NCBI RefSeq assembly: GCF_016785085.1 | Contig: NZ_JAENHO010000028.1 | Span: 1-54,808 of the forward strand | Direction: 5' to 3' | DNA length: 54,808 nt | From: Paractinoplanes lichenicola | Lineage (GTDB): Bacteria > Actinomycetota > Actinomycetes > Mycobacteriales > Micromonosporaceae | Part shown: positions 1 through 8,854 of the stretch, piece by piece | Numbering within the stretch: position 1 is the first letter of the stretch | Layout: each line of letters starts with the position of its first letter | The notes under the pieces: model-generated | Told to the model about the DNA's origin: nothing | What the model saw: the letters and a program-made list of their open reading frames with translations, nothing else | Databases searched by the model: none | Program-made: the position numbers and the translations under genes

Positions 1-416
1 GTAATCACCCCGCTGGAACAGGATGTCGGCGATCTTGCCCCAGGCGGTCGCCGCTGACCGGGTGTCGCCGAGCCGTTCGTAAACCGGCAGCTGAACCTCA
101 CGTCGGATGCGCAGGGCCTCATCGTAAACACCCCGCAGGAACAGGATGTCGGCGATGTTACCCCAGGTGACCGCCGCTGACCGGGTGTCGCCGAGCCGTT
201 CGTAAACCGGCAGCTGAACCTCACGTCGGATGCGCAGGGCCTCATCGTAAACACCACGCTGGAACAGGATGTCGGCGATGTCGCCCCAGGTGACCGCCGC
301 TGACCGGGTGTCGCCGAGCCGTTCGTAAACCGGCAGCTCAACCTCACGTCGGATGCGCAGGGCCTCATCGTAATCACCGCGCTGGAACAGGATGTCGGCG
401 AGGGTGCCTTGGCAGG
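1..416 (-). repeat. 123-bp tandem repeats encoding 41-residue TPR-like units
   Basis: Units begin at positions 1, 124, 247 and 370, an exact 123-bp period (41 codons). They differ by only a few bases, for example gtaatcacc versus gtaaacacc. The encoded unit runs roughly FQRGDYDEALRIRREVQLPV then YERLGDTRSAATWGKIADIL. The array continues beyond the left window edge. Confidence 0.9.
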
Positions 417-3201
417 AGGCGGCTTCGCCGTCGGAGCCGGCCGCGGTGAACGTTTGGTGGGTTTGGTGCAGCAACCGTTCGGCATGGTCAAGGTCGCCAC
501 GCTGTATGAGGTAGGTGGCGTATTCGGCCATTACCCGGGCGTGTTCGAGCGGGTCGGTCTGTCGGTCATCAGTGTGAATCAGGCGACTGGCGCGGTCGAA
601 CAGGCTCACGGCGCTGTCGCCGTCTCCGCTGACCTGTGCGGCATCAGCAGCATGGCGCAGAAGTTTGATTGGGACGGGGTGACGGTGTCGGTCGAGGAGC
701 GCGATCGCGGTCTGGCCGAGTTGGAAGGCCGTGTCGGCCGGCCCTCCCGCCAGCGCTAGCACGGCGCCGGCGGCGCAGGCAGCGGTGACCTGGGGGTTGT
801 CGGCGCGTAAGGCGAGCCGGGTCAACTCCGCATTCACCACCGGACTTCGGGCGTTCCCGCCCCAGGCGAGGAACAGCGGGGTAACTGCAAGCTTGGCCAG
901 GGCGGTGATCTCGTCGTCGTGCAGCGGGTCGACGCGTCCCGCCGCCAGCATATTGACCGCGGTAGCCGTCTGCTGCGGCTGGTGCGGGTCGGGGAAGGTG
1001 TCGAGCAGGCCGAGGCCACGCAACCGATCAGCCGACCCTGCGCTGCGCTGGGCCACCGCGGCGACGACCTGGCCGGGGACCGGCAGGTCGAACACCGTGA
1101 GGTCGCGTAGCAGATCGCGGTGCGCCGGGCCGGCCAGTTCGAGCAGGGTGTCCAGGGCCAGATTTTCGAGGAACGCGCGAATCGCCGTCTCTGCGGGCAG
1201 ATCGCCCTTGCGGAGGTAGGCCTCCATGTCGGCGATGGCTGCCGTGGCCCGATCGGTGGTGACCTGATCGCTGAGGACCAGCCGCAATCCGATGAGGTCC
1301 TGCAGTCCGGGGTTGCCGCGGCTGACCTCGGCCGCACGCTCGGCGAGCGCCGACCTCTCGATCCGCAGATCGGGGCTGGCCTGGGCCTGCTGCCGGCTGA
1401 GTAGCTTGAGCCGGGCGACCAGCGACAGCGGCCGCAACGGGATCTGCTCCAACCGGTTCGGCAGCCCGTCGAGGGTGAACTGGTAGCGGCTGGTCAACAG
1501 CAGGCGGCTGTCGGTCACGGCCGGGTCGAAAGCCCGCAGCAGCGCCGCCAGAACGGGCGCGATCTCGGGCTCGACCCGGTGCAAGCCCTCCCGATCCGCG
1601 ACGAGGACCTGCTCCAAGTCGTCGATGATCAGCAGGAGGGCCCGTTGTCCCTTATCGGCTCGGGCCAGCGGTCCGGCGAGGAGGTCGGTCACCAGCGGCT
1701 CGAAGGCCGCCGGCCGATCACGGACCTCACCGCGGCGCTGCGCGATCAGGTCGCGGGCCGCTGGGATTGTTCGTACCGCCTGCTCGATCACGTCCAGGAT
1801 CGCGGTCGCCGTGTAGTCGCCGAAGACAACCGCGGGGATCAACTGCGGGGTGCGGTCGGCGAGCCGGGCCGCGAGGCTCGACTTGCCGAGCCGGCCCTGC
1901 CCGTACAGCAGCACGCCGGCCCGGTCCGGTGACCGTAAAGCTCGTAGCGCTTGTTGCAGTTCCGGCCGACGGCCGACGAACATGGACGGTGCCGCGACCG
2001 GCACGTGCTCCTTGAGGTCCAGGAACACCTTGGTGCCGTGCACCGCCGACACCAGTGAGCGTCGCTGCGCTCCGCCGACGAGCGGCCCACCGCCGGACGG
2101 ACCGACCCACAACCGGGCGAGATGCCAATCCGCCCGGATCCGCTGATCGTCGGCGCCGAGCACGTGGCGGCGGGCCTCGCCGACGGCCACCGCGAGATCG
2201 GCGTGGAGGCTCAGCTGCTGGTACAGCTGCTCGGCGAACAGCGTCGCCGCCCGGTCGCCGACCGATCCGTCCCAGCCCAGCACCGCCGGGATCCCGGCCG
2301 AGATCAACGCCGTCGCCATCGAATGGGCCACCGACCCGACGGCGTCGGCGACCGCCGTTGGCCCCGAGCGATGGTCCGGTCCGGGCGGCAGGTGATCGTT
2401 CGCGTCCGCGGCCGTCGCGGTCAGGCAGGCCGATACGAACACGAGGCGCGGCGGCTTCGTCATCACCCTGATCAGGTCGGCCGCCGTGGTCGGCAGGCCG
2501 TCACCGACCTCGTCCTCCATCATCAGCGCCGGTTCACTCGGCCCGCCGGGCTGCGCCGGCCACCGGTTCACCCCGTGACAGGACAGGTGCACCACCGGCA
2601 TCCCGCCCAAATCGGCCAGGCGGCGACCCAGTTGGACGGGATTTCCGGTGTCCTCGACGACCAAGTCAACCCGGGTCTCGTCGACCGCCGCCAGGATCGC
2701 TGCCTCTTCGGCCTCGAAGTCCAGTTCACGCTGCCCCCGCGGCGCCGACGCCATGAAGGCCAGCCCCAGCCGATGCTGGTCCGGGTCGGGCACCGCAGCG
2801 GGCGCACCCAACCGGCGTACGACACAGAATCGCTTGTACGCATCCAGGGCCAGGAACTCTTCACCGGGGCGGGCCAGCAACTCCCACGGTGCCCGCAACA
2901 CCGCCCAGGCCACACCGGAGGGTGACTTCGGCCCGCGCACTTCGAAGACCGTCGGCGTCGAGGCGGCCTCGAGCAACCCCGTCAACTGGCCGTGGTCGCC
3001 CTCCAGCCAGGACCACAGCTGCCGGCCCAGCTCGACGAAGACGTCGTCGGCCGCGTGCGCCTGGATTCCCCGTACGTATTTGGAATTGATCTCCGTCAGC
3101 AGCGCCTGGTCCTGCGCGCTCACCAGGCGCCGGGGGCCGATCCGGTCCGCGCCGGCCACGACCTCGAAGCCCGTGCCGTCGAGCACCAGACCAGTGAACA
3201 C
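1..3201 (-). CDS. CHAT protease-STAND NTPase-TPR protein (C-terminus beyond window)
   Basis: A large sensor-type protein, read without a stop for 1067 codons to the window edge. The GTG start at 3201 follows a purine-rich AAGGGGG. Residues ~1-300 form a CHAT (caspase-like) domain: FMASAPRGQ leads into the fold, HLSCHG carries the likely catalytic His (H209), and VSAC the catalytic Cys (C259). After FVGRRPEL comes a STAND-type NTPase with Walker A GQGRLGKSS (434-442) and Walker B LLLIIDD (522-528). The last ~140 residues in view are near-identical 41-residue TPR-like repeats (FQRGDYDEALRIRREV). In this architecture the repeats usually sense a partner, the NTPase switches or oligomerises, and the protease is the effector. 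It is transcribed divergently from the hydrolase at 3387. The target is unknown. Confidence 0.85.
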   Translation of the reverse strand, partial: MFTGLVLDGTGFEVVAGADRIGPRRLVSAQDQALLTEINSKYVRGIQAHAADDVFVELGRQLWSWLEGDHGQLTGLLEAASTPTVFEVRGPKSPSGVAWAVLRAPWELLARPGEEFLALDAYKRFCVVRRLGAPAAVPDPDQHRLGLAFMASAPRGQRELDFEAEEAAILAAVDETRVDLVVEDTGNPVQLGRRLADLGGMPVVHLSCHGVNRWPAQPGGPSEPALMMEDEVGDGLPTTAADLIRVMTKPPRLVFVSACLTATAADANDHLPPGPDHRSGPTAVADAVGSVAHSMATALISAGIPAVLGWDGSVGDRAATLFAEQLYQQLSLHADLAVAVGEARRHVLGADDQRIRADWHLARLWVGPSGGGPLVGGAQRRSLVSAVHGTKVFLDLKEHVPVAAPSMFVGRRPELQQALRALRSPDRAGVLLYGQGRLGKSSLAARLADRTPQLIPAVVFGDYTATAILDVIEQAVRTIPAARDLIAQRRGEVRDRPAAFEPLVTDLLAGPLARADKGQRALLLIIDDLEQVLVADREGLHRVEPEIAPVLAALLRAFDPAVTDSRLLLTSRYQFTLDGLPNRLEQIPLRPLSLVARLKLLSRQQAQASPDLRIERSALAERAAEVSRGNPGLQDLIGLRLVLSDQVTTDRATAAIADMEAYLRKGDLPAETAIRAFLENLALDTLLELAGPAHRDLLRDLTVFDLPVPGQVVAAVAQRSAGSADRLRGLGLLDTFPDPHQPQQTATAVNMLAAGRVDPLHDDEITALAKLAVTPLFLAWGGNARSPVVNAELTRLALRADNPQVTAACAAGAVLALAGGPADTAFQLGQTAIALLDRHRHPVPIKLLRHAADAAQVSGDGDSAVSLFDRASRLIHTDDRQTDPLEHARVMAEYATYLIQRGDLDHAERLLHQTHQTFTAAGSDGEAASCQGTLADILFQRGDYDEALRIRREVELPVYERLGDTRSAAVTWGDIADILFQRGVYDEALRIRREVQLPVYERLGDTRSAAVTWGNIADILFLRGVYDEALRIRREVQLPVYERLGDTRSAATAWGKIADILFQRGDY

Positions 3202-3246
3202 TCCCGCCCCCTTGCCTCGGTGAGAACGGGACGGTAGCCGCCGTTT

Positions 3247-3261
3247 CTTGATCGATACAAG
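3247..3261. promoter_or_regulatory. Inverted repeat in divergent promoter region
   Basis: CTTGatcgataCAAG lies in the 185-bp gap between two divergent starts (3201 minus, 3387 plus). The inner ATCGAT is also palindromic. It could be an operator that co-regulates the CHAT protein and the hydrolase. The only evidence is position and symmetry. Confidence 0.3.
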
Positions 3262-3386
3262 CTCACCCGCCCGCTGTCGACCCTGTGTCCGCAAGGTACA
3301 ACCGAAAAGTGCACCCGTTCCGGTGTGCCGGTGATGATAGTGGAGACCACGCCGCATCGGGTGGTCCGGCGGGCAGGGAGGTCGGG

Positions 3387-4637
3387 ATGGAGCCGTTCGA
3401 CGAGGTCGACTCGCTCGTCGATGCCGTGGCACGGGTGTGGTCGCATCTGCGCCACCCGGAGGAGTCGCTCGAACGTACCGTCCTGCTCCATCTGCGCCGA
3501 GTGGAGGCGGCCCGAGCCGAAGGCGCCACCGGCGACGCCGAGGCCGTCGACCTGCTGTCGGCCCTCCAAGCCCACCCGGCCATCGCGGCGACAGTCATGG
3601 GGGAGCTCGAGGGCACGGTCACCCGCGAATTCTCGCTGCCGCCAATCCCAGGCGCCGAGAAGCACGAGCGGTACCTCGAGATTCCGATCCTGTACGCGAC
3701 CGACCGCGCTCCCGCCGAACCCGGCGCGCGCGACCCGTTCACCGGTGCTCGCGGAACCCCCAGCTACGGCGTGGCCCGCGTCAGCGTCCCCGACGACCAT
3801 CGCATGGGCGCCCTGGAAAAGCCCCGGCTGTGGAAACTCCAGTTCCGACCTGACCCGGCCAAACACGTCGCGCTTCTCGGCACCGACCAGCTCACCCAGG
3901 ACGCCTTCACGCAGCGGGGGTCCGAGGCGGTGAGGGTCTCCGCCGCCCCGGAGGCACTGCTGTTTGTGCACGGCTACAACGTCACCTTCGCCGACGCCGC
4001 CCGGCGAGCCGCGCAGATCGCCTACGACCTGCAGTTCGACGGCCTGCCGATGCTCTACAGCTGGCCGTCGGAGGGCACCACCCTGCGCTACCCGACCGAC
4101 GAGGAAAACAGCCTCTGGACCCGCCCGCACTTCGCCGACTTCCTGCGGTTGGCGCTCGGCCGGCTCGGAACCCGGCGGCTGCACCTGCTCGCGCACAGCA
4201 TGGGCAACCGCGTCGTCACTCAAGGCCTCGCCGACCTCACCCCGGCCGAGTCAGCCGGCCTCGGCCACGTCGTCTTCGCCGCCCCCGACGTCGACGCCGC
4301 GATCTTCACCCAACTGGCCGCCCAGTTTCTCAAGCGCGCCAACCGCTACACCCTCTACGCCTCGTCGAATGACCTCGCCCTCAAGGCGTCCCAGAGGCTC
4401 GCACGCTACCCACGAGCCGGCCAATCGGGACCAGCCATCGTCGTCATCGACGGCCTCGACACCATCGACGCCAGCAGACTCGACACCGGCCTGATGAGCC
4501 ATTCCTACTTCGGCGACCGCACCTCGATCCTGTCCGACCTGTTCTCCCTGATCCGCAACGACCTCGAACCCGCCAAACGCTTCGGCCTCACCGCCCACGA
4601 GAACGGCTACTGGGCATTCCTCCCCACCGCCAGCTAA
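3387..4637 (+). CDS. DUF900-type alpha/beta hydrolase
   Basis: A 416-residue esterase/lipase-superfamily protein. The ATG at 3387 is preferred over upstream in-frame starts because GGGAGG sits just before it. The oxyanion-side motif VHGYN (H195-Y197) and nucleophile elbow AHSMGN (S271) are intact, and a late SHSYF could supply the catalytic His. Residues ~1-100 are a helical, charged extension before the LEIPILYATDR motif that begins the DUF900 fold. That extension may be an adaptor domain, but I do not recognise it. There is no signal peptide, so the protein is probably cytoplasmic. It lies between two CHAT-STAND genes, divergent from one and convergent with the other, which suggests a role in the same conflict or signalling system. 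Substrate unknown. Confidence 0.82.
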   Translation: MEPFDEVDSLVDAVARVWSHLRHPEESLERTVLLHLRRVEAARAEGATGDAEAVDLLSALQAHPAIAATVMGELEGTVTREFSLPPIPGAEKHERYLEIPILYATDRAPAEPGARDPFTGARGTPSYGVARVSVPDDHRMGALEKPRLWKLQFRPDPAKHVALLGTDQLTQDAFTQRGSEAVRVSAAPEALLFVHGYNVTFADAARRAAQIAYDLQFDGLPMLYSWPSEGTTLRYPTDEENSLWTRPHFADFLRLALGRLGTRRLHLLAHSMGNRVVTQGLADLTPAESAGLGHVVFAAPDVDAAIFTQLAAQFLKRANRYTLYASSNDLALKASQRLARYPRAGQSGPAIVVIDGLDTIDASRLDTGLMSHSYFGDRTSILSDLFSLIRNDLEPAKRFGLTAHENGYWAFLPTAS

Positions 4638-4761
4638 CCACTCCCGCCAACGGCCGCCCCGCCGCTCTTCACGAACTGGCCAAAGTCAGCACAGCCCTCA
4701 AGCTTTCCGCGGCCCCCGGATAGCCGAGCAATTTCCCCTTTCCTCGCGGCCGGAATGGGAA

Positions 4762-7700
4762 TCAGGTAATCCCGTCGCCTTCTTGAAGCGCATCGTCGAA
4801 TTCACCGCGCAAGTCCACGGGGACGACTTCAGCGATTGCCTGCTGAAACTCACTGTCTGACAAGTGCGACCGTTCCTGCCGGAGCAGGTCGAGGGTGTTG
4901 GTGGGCCAGGCGCCGGTGCTCGCATGCCAGGCCGCTGCCGCGTGTAGCAAGGCGGTGCAGGCAGGGTGGTGTTGATTAAGTTCGGCTAGCAATGCACCGA
5001 GCTGGTTGTAGGTGTTAGCCGCGCCGTGCCGGTCGCCGAACTCCAGCTTGATGTCAAGGGCTTGCCGGTAGTGCTGTTCAGCCTGCTCGAAGCGTCGCTG
5101 CTCGTGCGCGACCATGCCGAGCTGGTGATACGTGCGGGCCGCGCCGTGCCGGTCGCCGAACTCCAACAGGATGTCGAGGGCCTGCCGGTAATGCTGTTCA
5201 GCCTGCTCGAAGCGTCGCTGCTCGTGCGCGACCGCGCCGAGCTGGTGATACGTGCGGGCCGCGCCGTGCCGGTCGCCGAACTCCAACGAGATGTCGAGGG
5301 CCTGCCGGCAATGCTGTTCAGCCTGCTCGAAGCGTCGCCGCTCGTGCGCGACCGCGCCGAGCTGGTGATACGTGCGGGCCGCGCCGTGCCGGTCGCCGAA
5401 CTCCAACAGGATGTCGAGGGCCTGCCGGTAATGCTGTTCAGCCTGCTCGAAGCGTCGCCGCTCGTGCGCGACCGCGCCGAGCTGGTGATAGGTACTGGCC
5501 GCGCCGTGCCGGTCGCCGAACTCCAACAGGATGTCGAGGGCCTGCCGGCAATGCTGTTCAGCCTGCTCAAAGAGTCGCCGCTCGTATGCGACCGCGCCGA
5601 GTTGGTGGTAGGTGTTGGCGGCGCTGTGCCGGTCGCCGAACTCCAACAGGATGTCGAGGGCCTGCCGGCAATGCTGTTCAGCCTGCTCAAAGAGTCGCCG
5701 CTCATGCGCGACGAGGCCGAGCTGGTGGTAGGTCCTGGCCGCGCCATGCCGGTCCCCGAACTCCAACAGGATGTCGAGGGCCTGCCGGTAGTGCTCTTCA
5801 GCCTGCTCAAAGAGTCGCCGCTCCTCCGCGACTCTGCCGAGTTGGTGGTAAGTGACGGCTTCCGAGCTGCGCTTGCCGAGGGCCTGTTTCATGGCGAGTT
5901 CGCTGGTGTAATGACGCGCTGCGTCGTCGAGTCGGTGTTGAATGATGGCGGTGTGGCCGGCCATGTTGTGCAGGTCCAGCAGTTCCCACTTCTCGTCAGG
6001 AGTCTCCGCAGCGGGATGGCGGGCGATGGCAATTTCGAGCAGACTCCGGCGGGTGTCATGCTGTTGAGTTTGATCCAGATACTTGTTCACGGCTCGTATG
6101 AGACGCAGGACAGGTTGTCGGGTGTGCTGGGCGTATTCGATGGCGGCGGTGAGGTTGGCGTACTCCGCCTTGACAGCGGCCTGGCCGGTCGCCCGTTGGC
6201 GCGGATCATTGTCGGTGAGCATCGCCTCGAAGGCGCCAGCAAGGCTGGTGTACAGCGCGTAGTGCCCACGATCACAGGTTTGCTCGACTGCCGGGTTGTC
6301 CCTCAGTCGAGCTCGCAGGAAGTACGGCAGGATCGGCACGATCTGCACGAAGCCGGCCATTGTCGAGTGCTCGGCGGCCAAGCCGACACGGCGCAGCTCG
6401 GCGACCGCAGCCGGCAGATCCACCCCGTCAAGATCGACTCCAGCCGGGTCAGTGCGTAGCGCCTCGACGTAGGTCTCGAGCACCGGGACCGGGATGCTGG
6501 TGGTGAACGGGGCCAGCAGCAGAATCGACGATTGCAGGGCGGGGTCGAGCTTGCCGTGGCTGTATTCGATCGCTCGTCGCGCGACCATTGTCGGGTCGGC
6601 GCTGTCGCGCCCCACCCGAAGGTCGGCCAGCACTTGCGCTGGTGGAGTGGTGGCCAGTTGTGGCATGACCACGGTCATCGGCAGCGGGTAGCCGTCCAGC
6701 AACCGGATCAGCTCGGTCAGCGCCTCCCGCTGCGCCTGGTCGGTGGCCTCGCTCAGCCATTGTGTGCCACCGTGCCGATCAAGGATGCGCTCGAGCAGGT
6801 CGGCGGCGGCCTGGGGGTCCAGGCCCGGCAGGTCATATACCCGGCCGGCGAACGTGGAGCGGGCCAGCCAGGTTTCGGCCTCCCGCGATCCGACCAGCAC
6901 CAACGTGCGTCCACCCTGCAGCCCGGCCAGCAGCCGCGCCAGCCGGTCACGTTCGGCATCGGGGAGTGCATGCGGGATCGCCGCGGGGCTGGCCGTGATC
7001 GACTCGGCGTTGTCGATGATGATCAGGTGTCGTCCGGCGCGCAGCCGCTCGGTGATTAATCCCGTCTTTGCCGCCGGGGTCAGCGCCTCCCACTCGGCGA
7101 ACTCGACCGCCGTCAACAGGTGCCGGGCGATCTGCCGGACGATCTGCTCCGCGGTCCACGCCCGTTCCTCGTAGGAGAACAGGAAAACCTCGTTCACCAG
7201 CCCGGTCCGCTGCCACCACCAGCCGGCGTGCGCCAGCAGCGTGGACTTGCCTGCGCCGGCCATGCCCCGCACCAGCGCCTGGCCGGCGTGCGGGTCGATC
7301 AGCAGGAGTCGCTCCAGGGCGTGCAGGTCCAAGTCACGGCCGACGAACCCGTACTCCACCGCCGGCGCCACACTCACCTGTTCGCGCCGCTGGTAGAACG
7401 CGTTCGACTCGGGCGAGGTCATCGGTCGCAGACTCAGCCGGGACTCGCGCTGGGCGAACACCACCGGGAGGATCCAGTCCTCCAGATCGAAATCCTGCTC
7501 GAAGTGCCCCCGCCGGGCCTTCGTGTCGTGCAGGGCCCGACGCGCCTCGAACGCGGCCGCTACCGGATCGTCCCCGGCCGCAAGCCTGCCGTAGAACACC
7601 GGCATCGCCTGCTTCGCGGCGCTGACCGTGACCGAATACGCCATGCCGATCGCGACCGGTGCGCCCGCCGCGACCAGATCCTGGGCCAGGCTGGCCTCGT

Positions 7701-8607
7701 TGCCGTGCTGCATCGCCGATTGGCAGGCGTTCAACACCGCCACCGCCACGCGATGCTCGGCCAGCAACCGCGCGACCTCCGCCGACGGCACCGGCCGGGC
7801 CACACCCGCCTCGCCGGTCTCGAAGAACAAGAAGCCCTGGCGGCCCTGTCCAGGGGCGCTCGCCGGATCGAACAGATACCGGCCGGACACCGCCCCGGCG
7901 GCGAACTCGTCCGGCGCACCGAAGCCACCATGCAGGTCGAAGTGGATCACCTGATACCAGCCCTGGCCGCGGTCCCGGGCCGCCGCGCGCAGTGTGTCGC
8001 GGAGCGCCTCCCAGGTGCCCGGCCGGACCAGATCCACCGTCACCGGCATGGTCGTCCGCCCGATCGCCTCCAGCAGCGGCTGCGAGATCAGCCGATACCC
8101 CACATCCCGGGAACCGAAGGGTCGCGCCGTCACCACCAGAATGTTCAACGTAGCGGCCGGATCCGGCAGCCGGTAATGCAACGGAACCCGTGAGTCCTGG
8201 CGGACGATGGGCATCCGCAGCGCCAGCCGCTCACCCCGGTCGTGATCACACAGCGTCTCCCAGTGCAGCCGCTGGAAACCGGCCGAGCCCCGCACCACCA
8301 GCCGATAGCCCTCGAACCCCACGTCGAACGCCCGCCGATAGCCGAACGCCGCCTCGCCCGTGAACACCTGCCGGAAGAGCGTCCGGCCGTATTCGGCAAC
8401 CGCAGCGGCGGCCTGCCGTTCGAGATCCTTGTCGAGGAACGGATATCGCAGGTGCTCCTCGAAATACCAGGTCAGCAGCTTCTCGGTCGCGTCGTCGGCC
8501 ACCGCCGACACGGTCACGTCGGCACCGCCCCCGTCACCGAAGTCGACCCGGACCCCGAACGACCCGTCCTCGGCCGCCGACACCTCCCGGACCTCGATGT
8601 CGATCAC
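4762..8607 (-). CDS. CHAT protease-NACHT/NB-ARC NTPase-TPR protein
   Basis: A complete 1281-residue CHAT-STAND protein. The GTG at 8607 follows GGGAGG; longer in-frame extensions lack a convincing start signal. CHAT domain: IHFDLHGG (likely catalytic H226) and VLNACQSA (C295). FVGRDLDL (421-428) introduces the NTPase, with Walker A GMAGAGKST (448-456) and Walker B LIIIDNAE (528-535). Residues ~920-1199 are seven near-identical 40-residue TPRs (YHQLGAVAHERRRFEQAEQH type) plus a degenerate eighth, then an ~80-residue tail. Likely role: repeats sense a trigger, the NTPase assembles, and the protease is released. The gene faces the DUF900 hydrolase tail to tail. Compared with the CHAT gene at 1-3201 it has a different repeat length and a different CHAT N-terminus, so the two are not simple duplicates. 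Confidence 0.88.
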   Translation of the reverse strand: MIDIEVREVSAAEDGSFGVRVDFGDGGGADVTVSAVADDATEKLLTWYFEEHLRYPFLDKDLERQAAAAVAEYGRTLFRQVFTGEAAFGYRRAFDVGFEGYRLVVRGSAGFQRLHWETLCDHDRGERLALRMPIVRQDSRVPLHYRLPDPAATLNILVVTARPFGSRDVGYRLISQPLLEAIGRTTMPVTVDLVRPGTWEALRDTLRAAARDRGQGWYQVIHFDLHGGFGAPDEFAAGAVSGRYLFDPASAPGQGRQGFLFFETGEAGVARPVPSAEVARLLAEHRVAVAVLNACQSAMQHGNEASLAQDLVAAGAPVAIGMAYSVTVSAAKQAMPVFYGRLAAGDDPVAAAFEARRALHDTKARRGHFEQDFDLEDWILPVVFAQRESRLSLRPMTSPESNAFYQRREQVSVAPAVEYGFVGRDLDLHALERLLLIDPHAGQALVRGMAGAGKSTLLAHAGWWWQRTGLVNEVFLFSYEERAWTAEQIVRQIARHLLTAVEFAEWEALTPAAKTGLITERLRAGRHLIIIDNAESITASPAAIPHALPDAERDRLARLLAGLQGGRTLVLVGSREAETWLARSTFAGRVYDLPGLDPQAAADLLERILDRHGGTQWLSEATDQAQREALTELIRLLDGYPLPMTVVMPQLATTPPAQVLADLRVGRDSADPTMVARRAIEYSHGKLDPALQSSILLLAPFTTSIPVPVLETYVEALRTDPAGVDLDGVDLPAAVAELRRVGLAAEHSTMAGFVQIVPILPYFLRARLRDNPAVEQTCDRGHYALYTSLAGAFEAMLTDNDPRQRATGQAAVKAEYANLTAAIEYAQHTRQPVLRLIRAVNKYLDQTQQHDTRRSLLEIAIARHPAAETPDEKWELLDLHNMAGHTAIIQHRLDDAARHYTSELAMKQALGKRSSEAVTYHQLGRVAEERRLFEQAEEHYRQALDILLEFGDRHGAARTYHQLGLVAHERRLFEQAEQHCRQALDILLEFGDRHSAANTYHQLGAVAYERRLFEQAEQHCRQALDILLEFGDRHGAASTYHQLGAVAHERRRFEQAEQHYRQALDILLEFGDRHGAARTYHQLGAVAHERRRFEQAEQHCRQALDISLEFGDRHGAARTYHQLGAVAHEQRRFEQAEQHYRQALDILLEFGDRHGAARTYHQLGMVAHEQRRFEQAEQHYRQALDIKLEFGDRHGAANTYNQLGALLAELNQHHPACTALLHAAAAWHASTGAWPTNTLDLLRQERSHLSDSEFQQAIAEVVPVDLRGEFDDALQEGDGIT
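5011..5850 (-). repeat. Seven near-identical 120-bp TPR-coding repeats
   Basis: The 120-bp unit recurs in exact register; 'ggtcgccgaactcca' reappears every 120 bases from about 5031 to 5765. Units differ at a handful of positions, for example ccggta/ccggca and cgctgctc/cgccgctc. Such low divergence points to recent expansion or ongoing gene conversion. Confidence 0.95.
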
Positions 8608-8854
8608 GACACCTCCCGCCGGGCCCGCGCCACCATGCGATCCATCGCTCCACTGTGACAGCGGGAATCCACCGCACAAAGCCACGATTCCCGGGACCCG
8701 GAAAAGCACGATTATCGGCCGCCACAAACACCCGAACGAGCGCTTGACATAGCCACAAAGCATTCTCGAATTGTGCCGATCATCGCGCCCCAAGGGGATC
8801 AGATCATCTCGAGTTACGGCGGGACATCGCGGCGTCGAGGACCACAACCTCGAC

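Noticed and set aside
5026..6459. Long plus-strand open frame (477 codons) across the TPR repeats
   Set aside because: It is antisense to the CHAT-NACHT-TPR gene and repeats only because the true gene repeats; no domain is recognisable.
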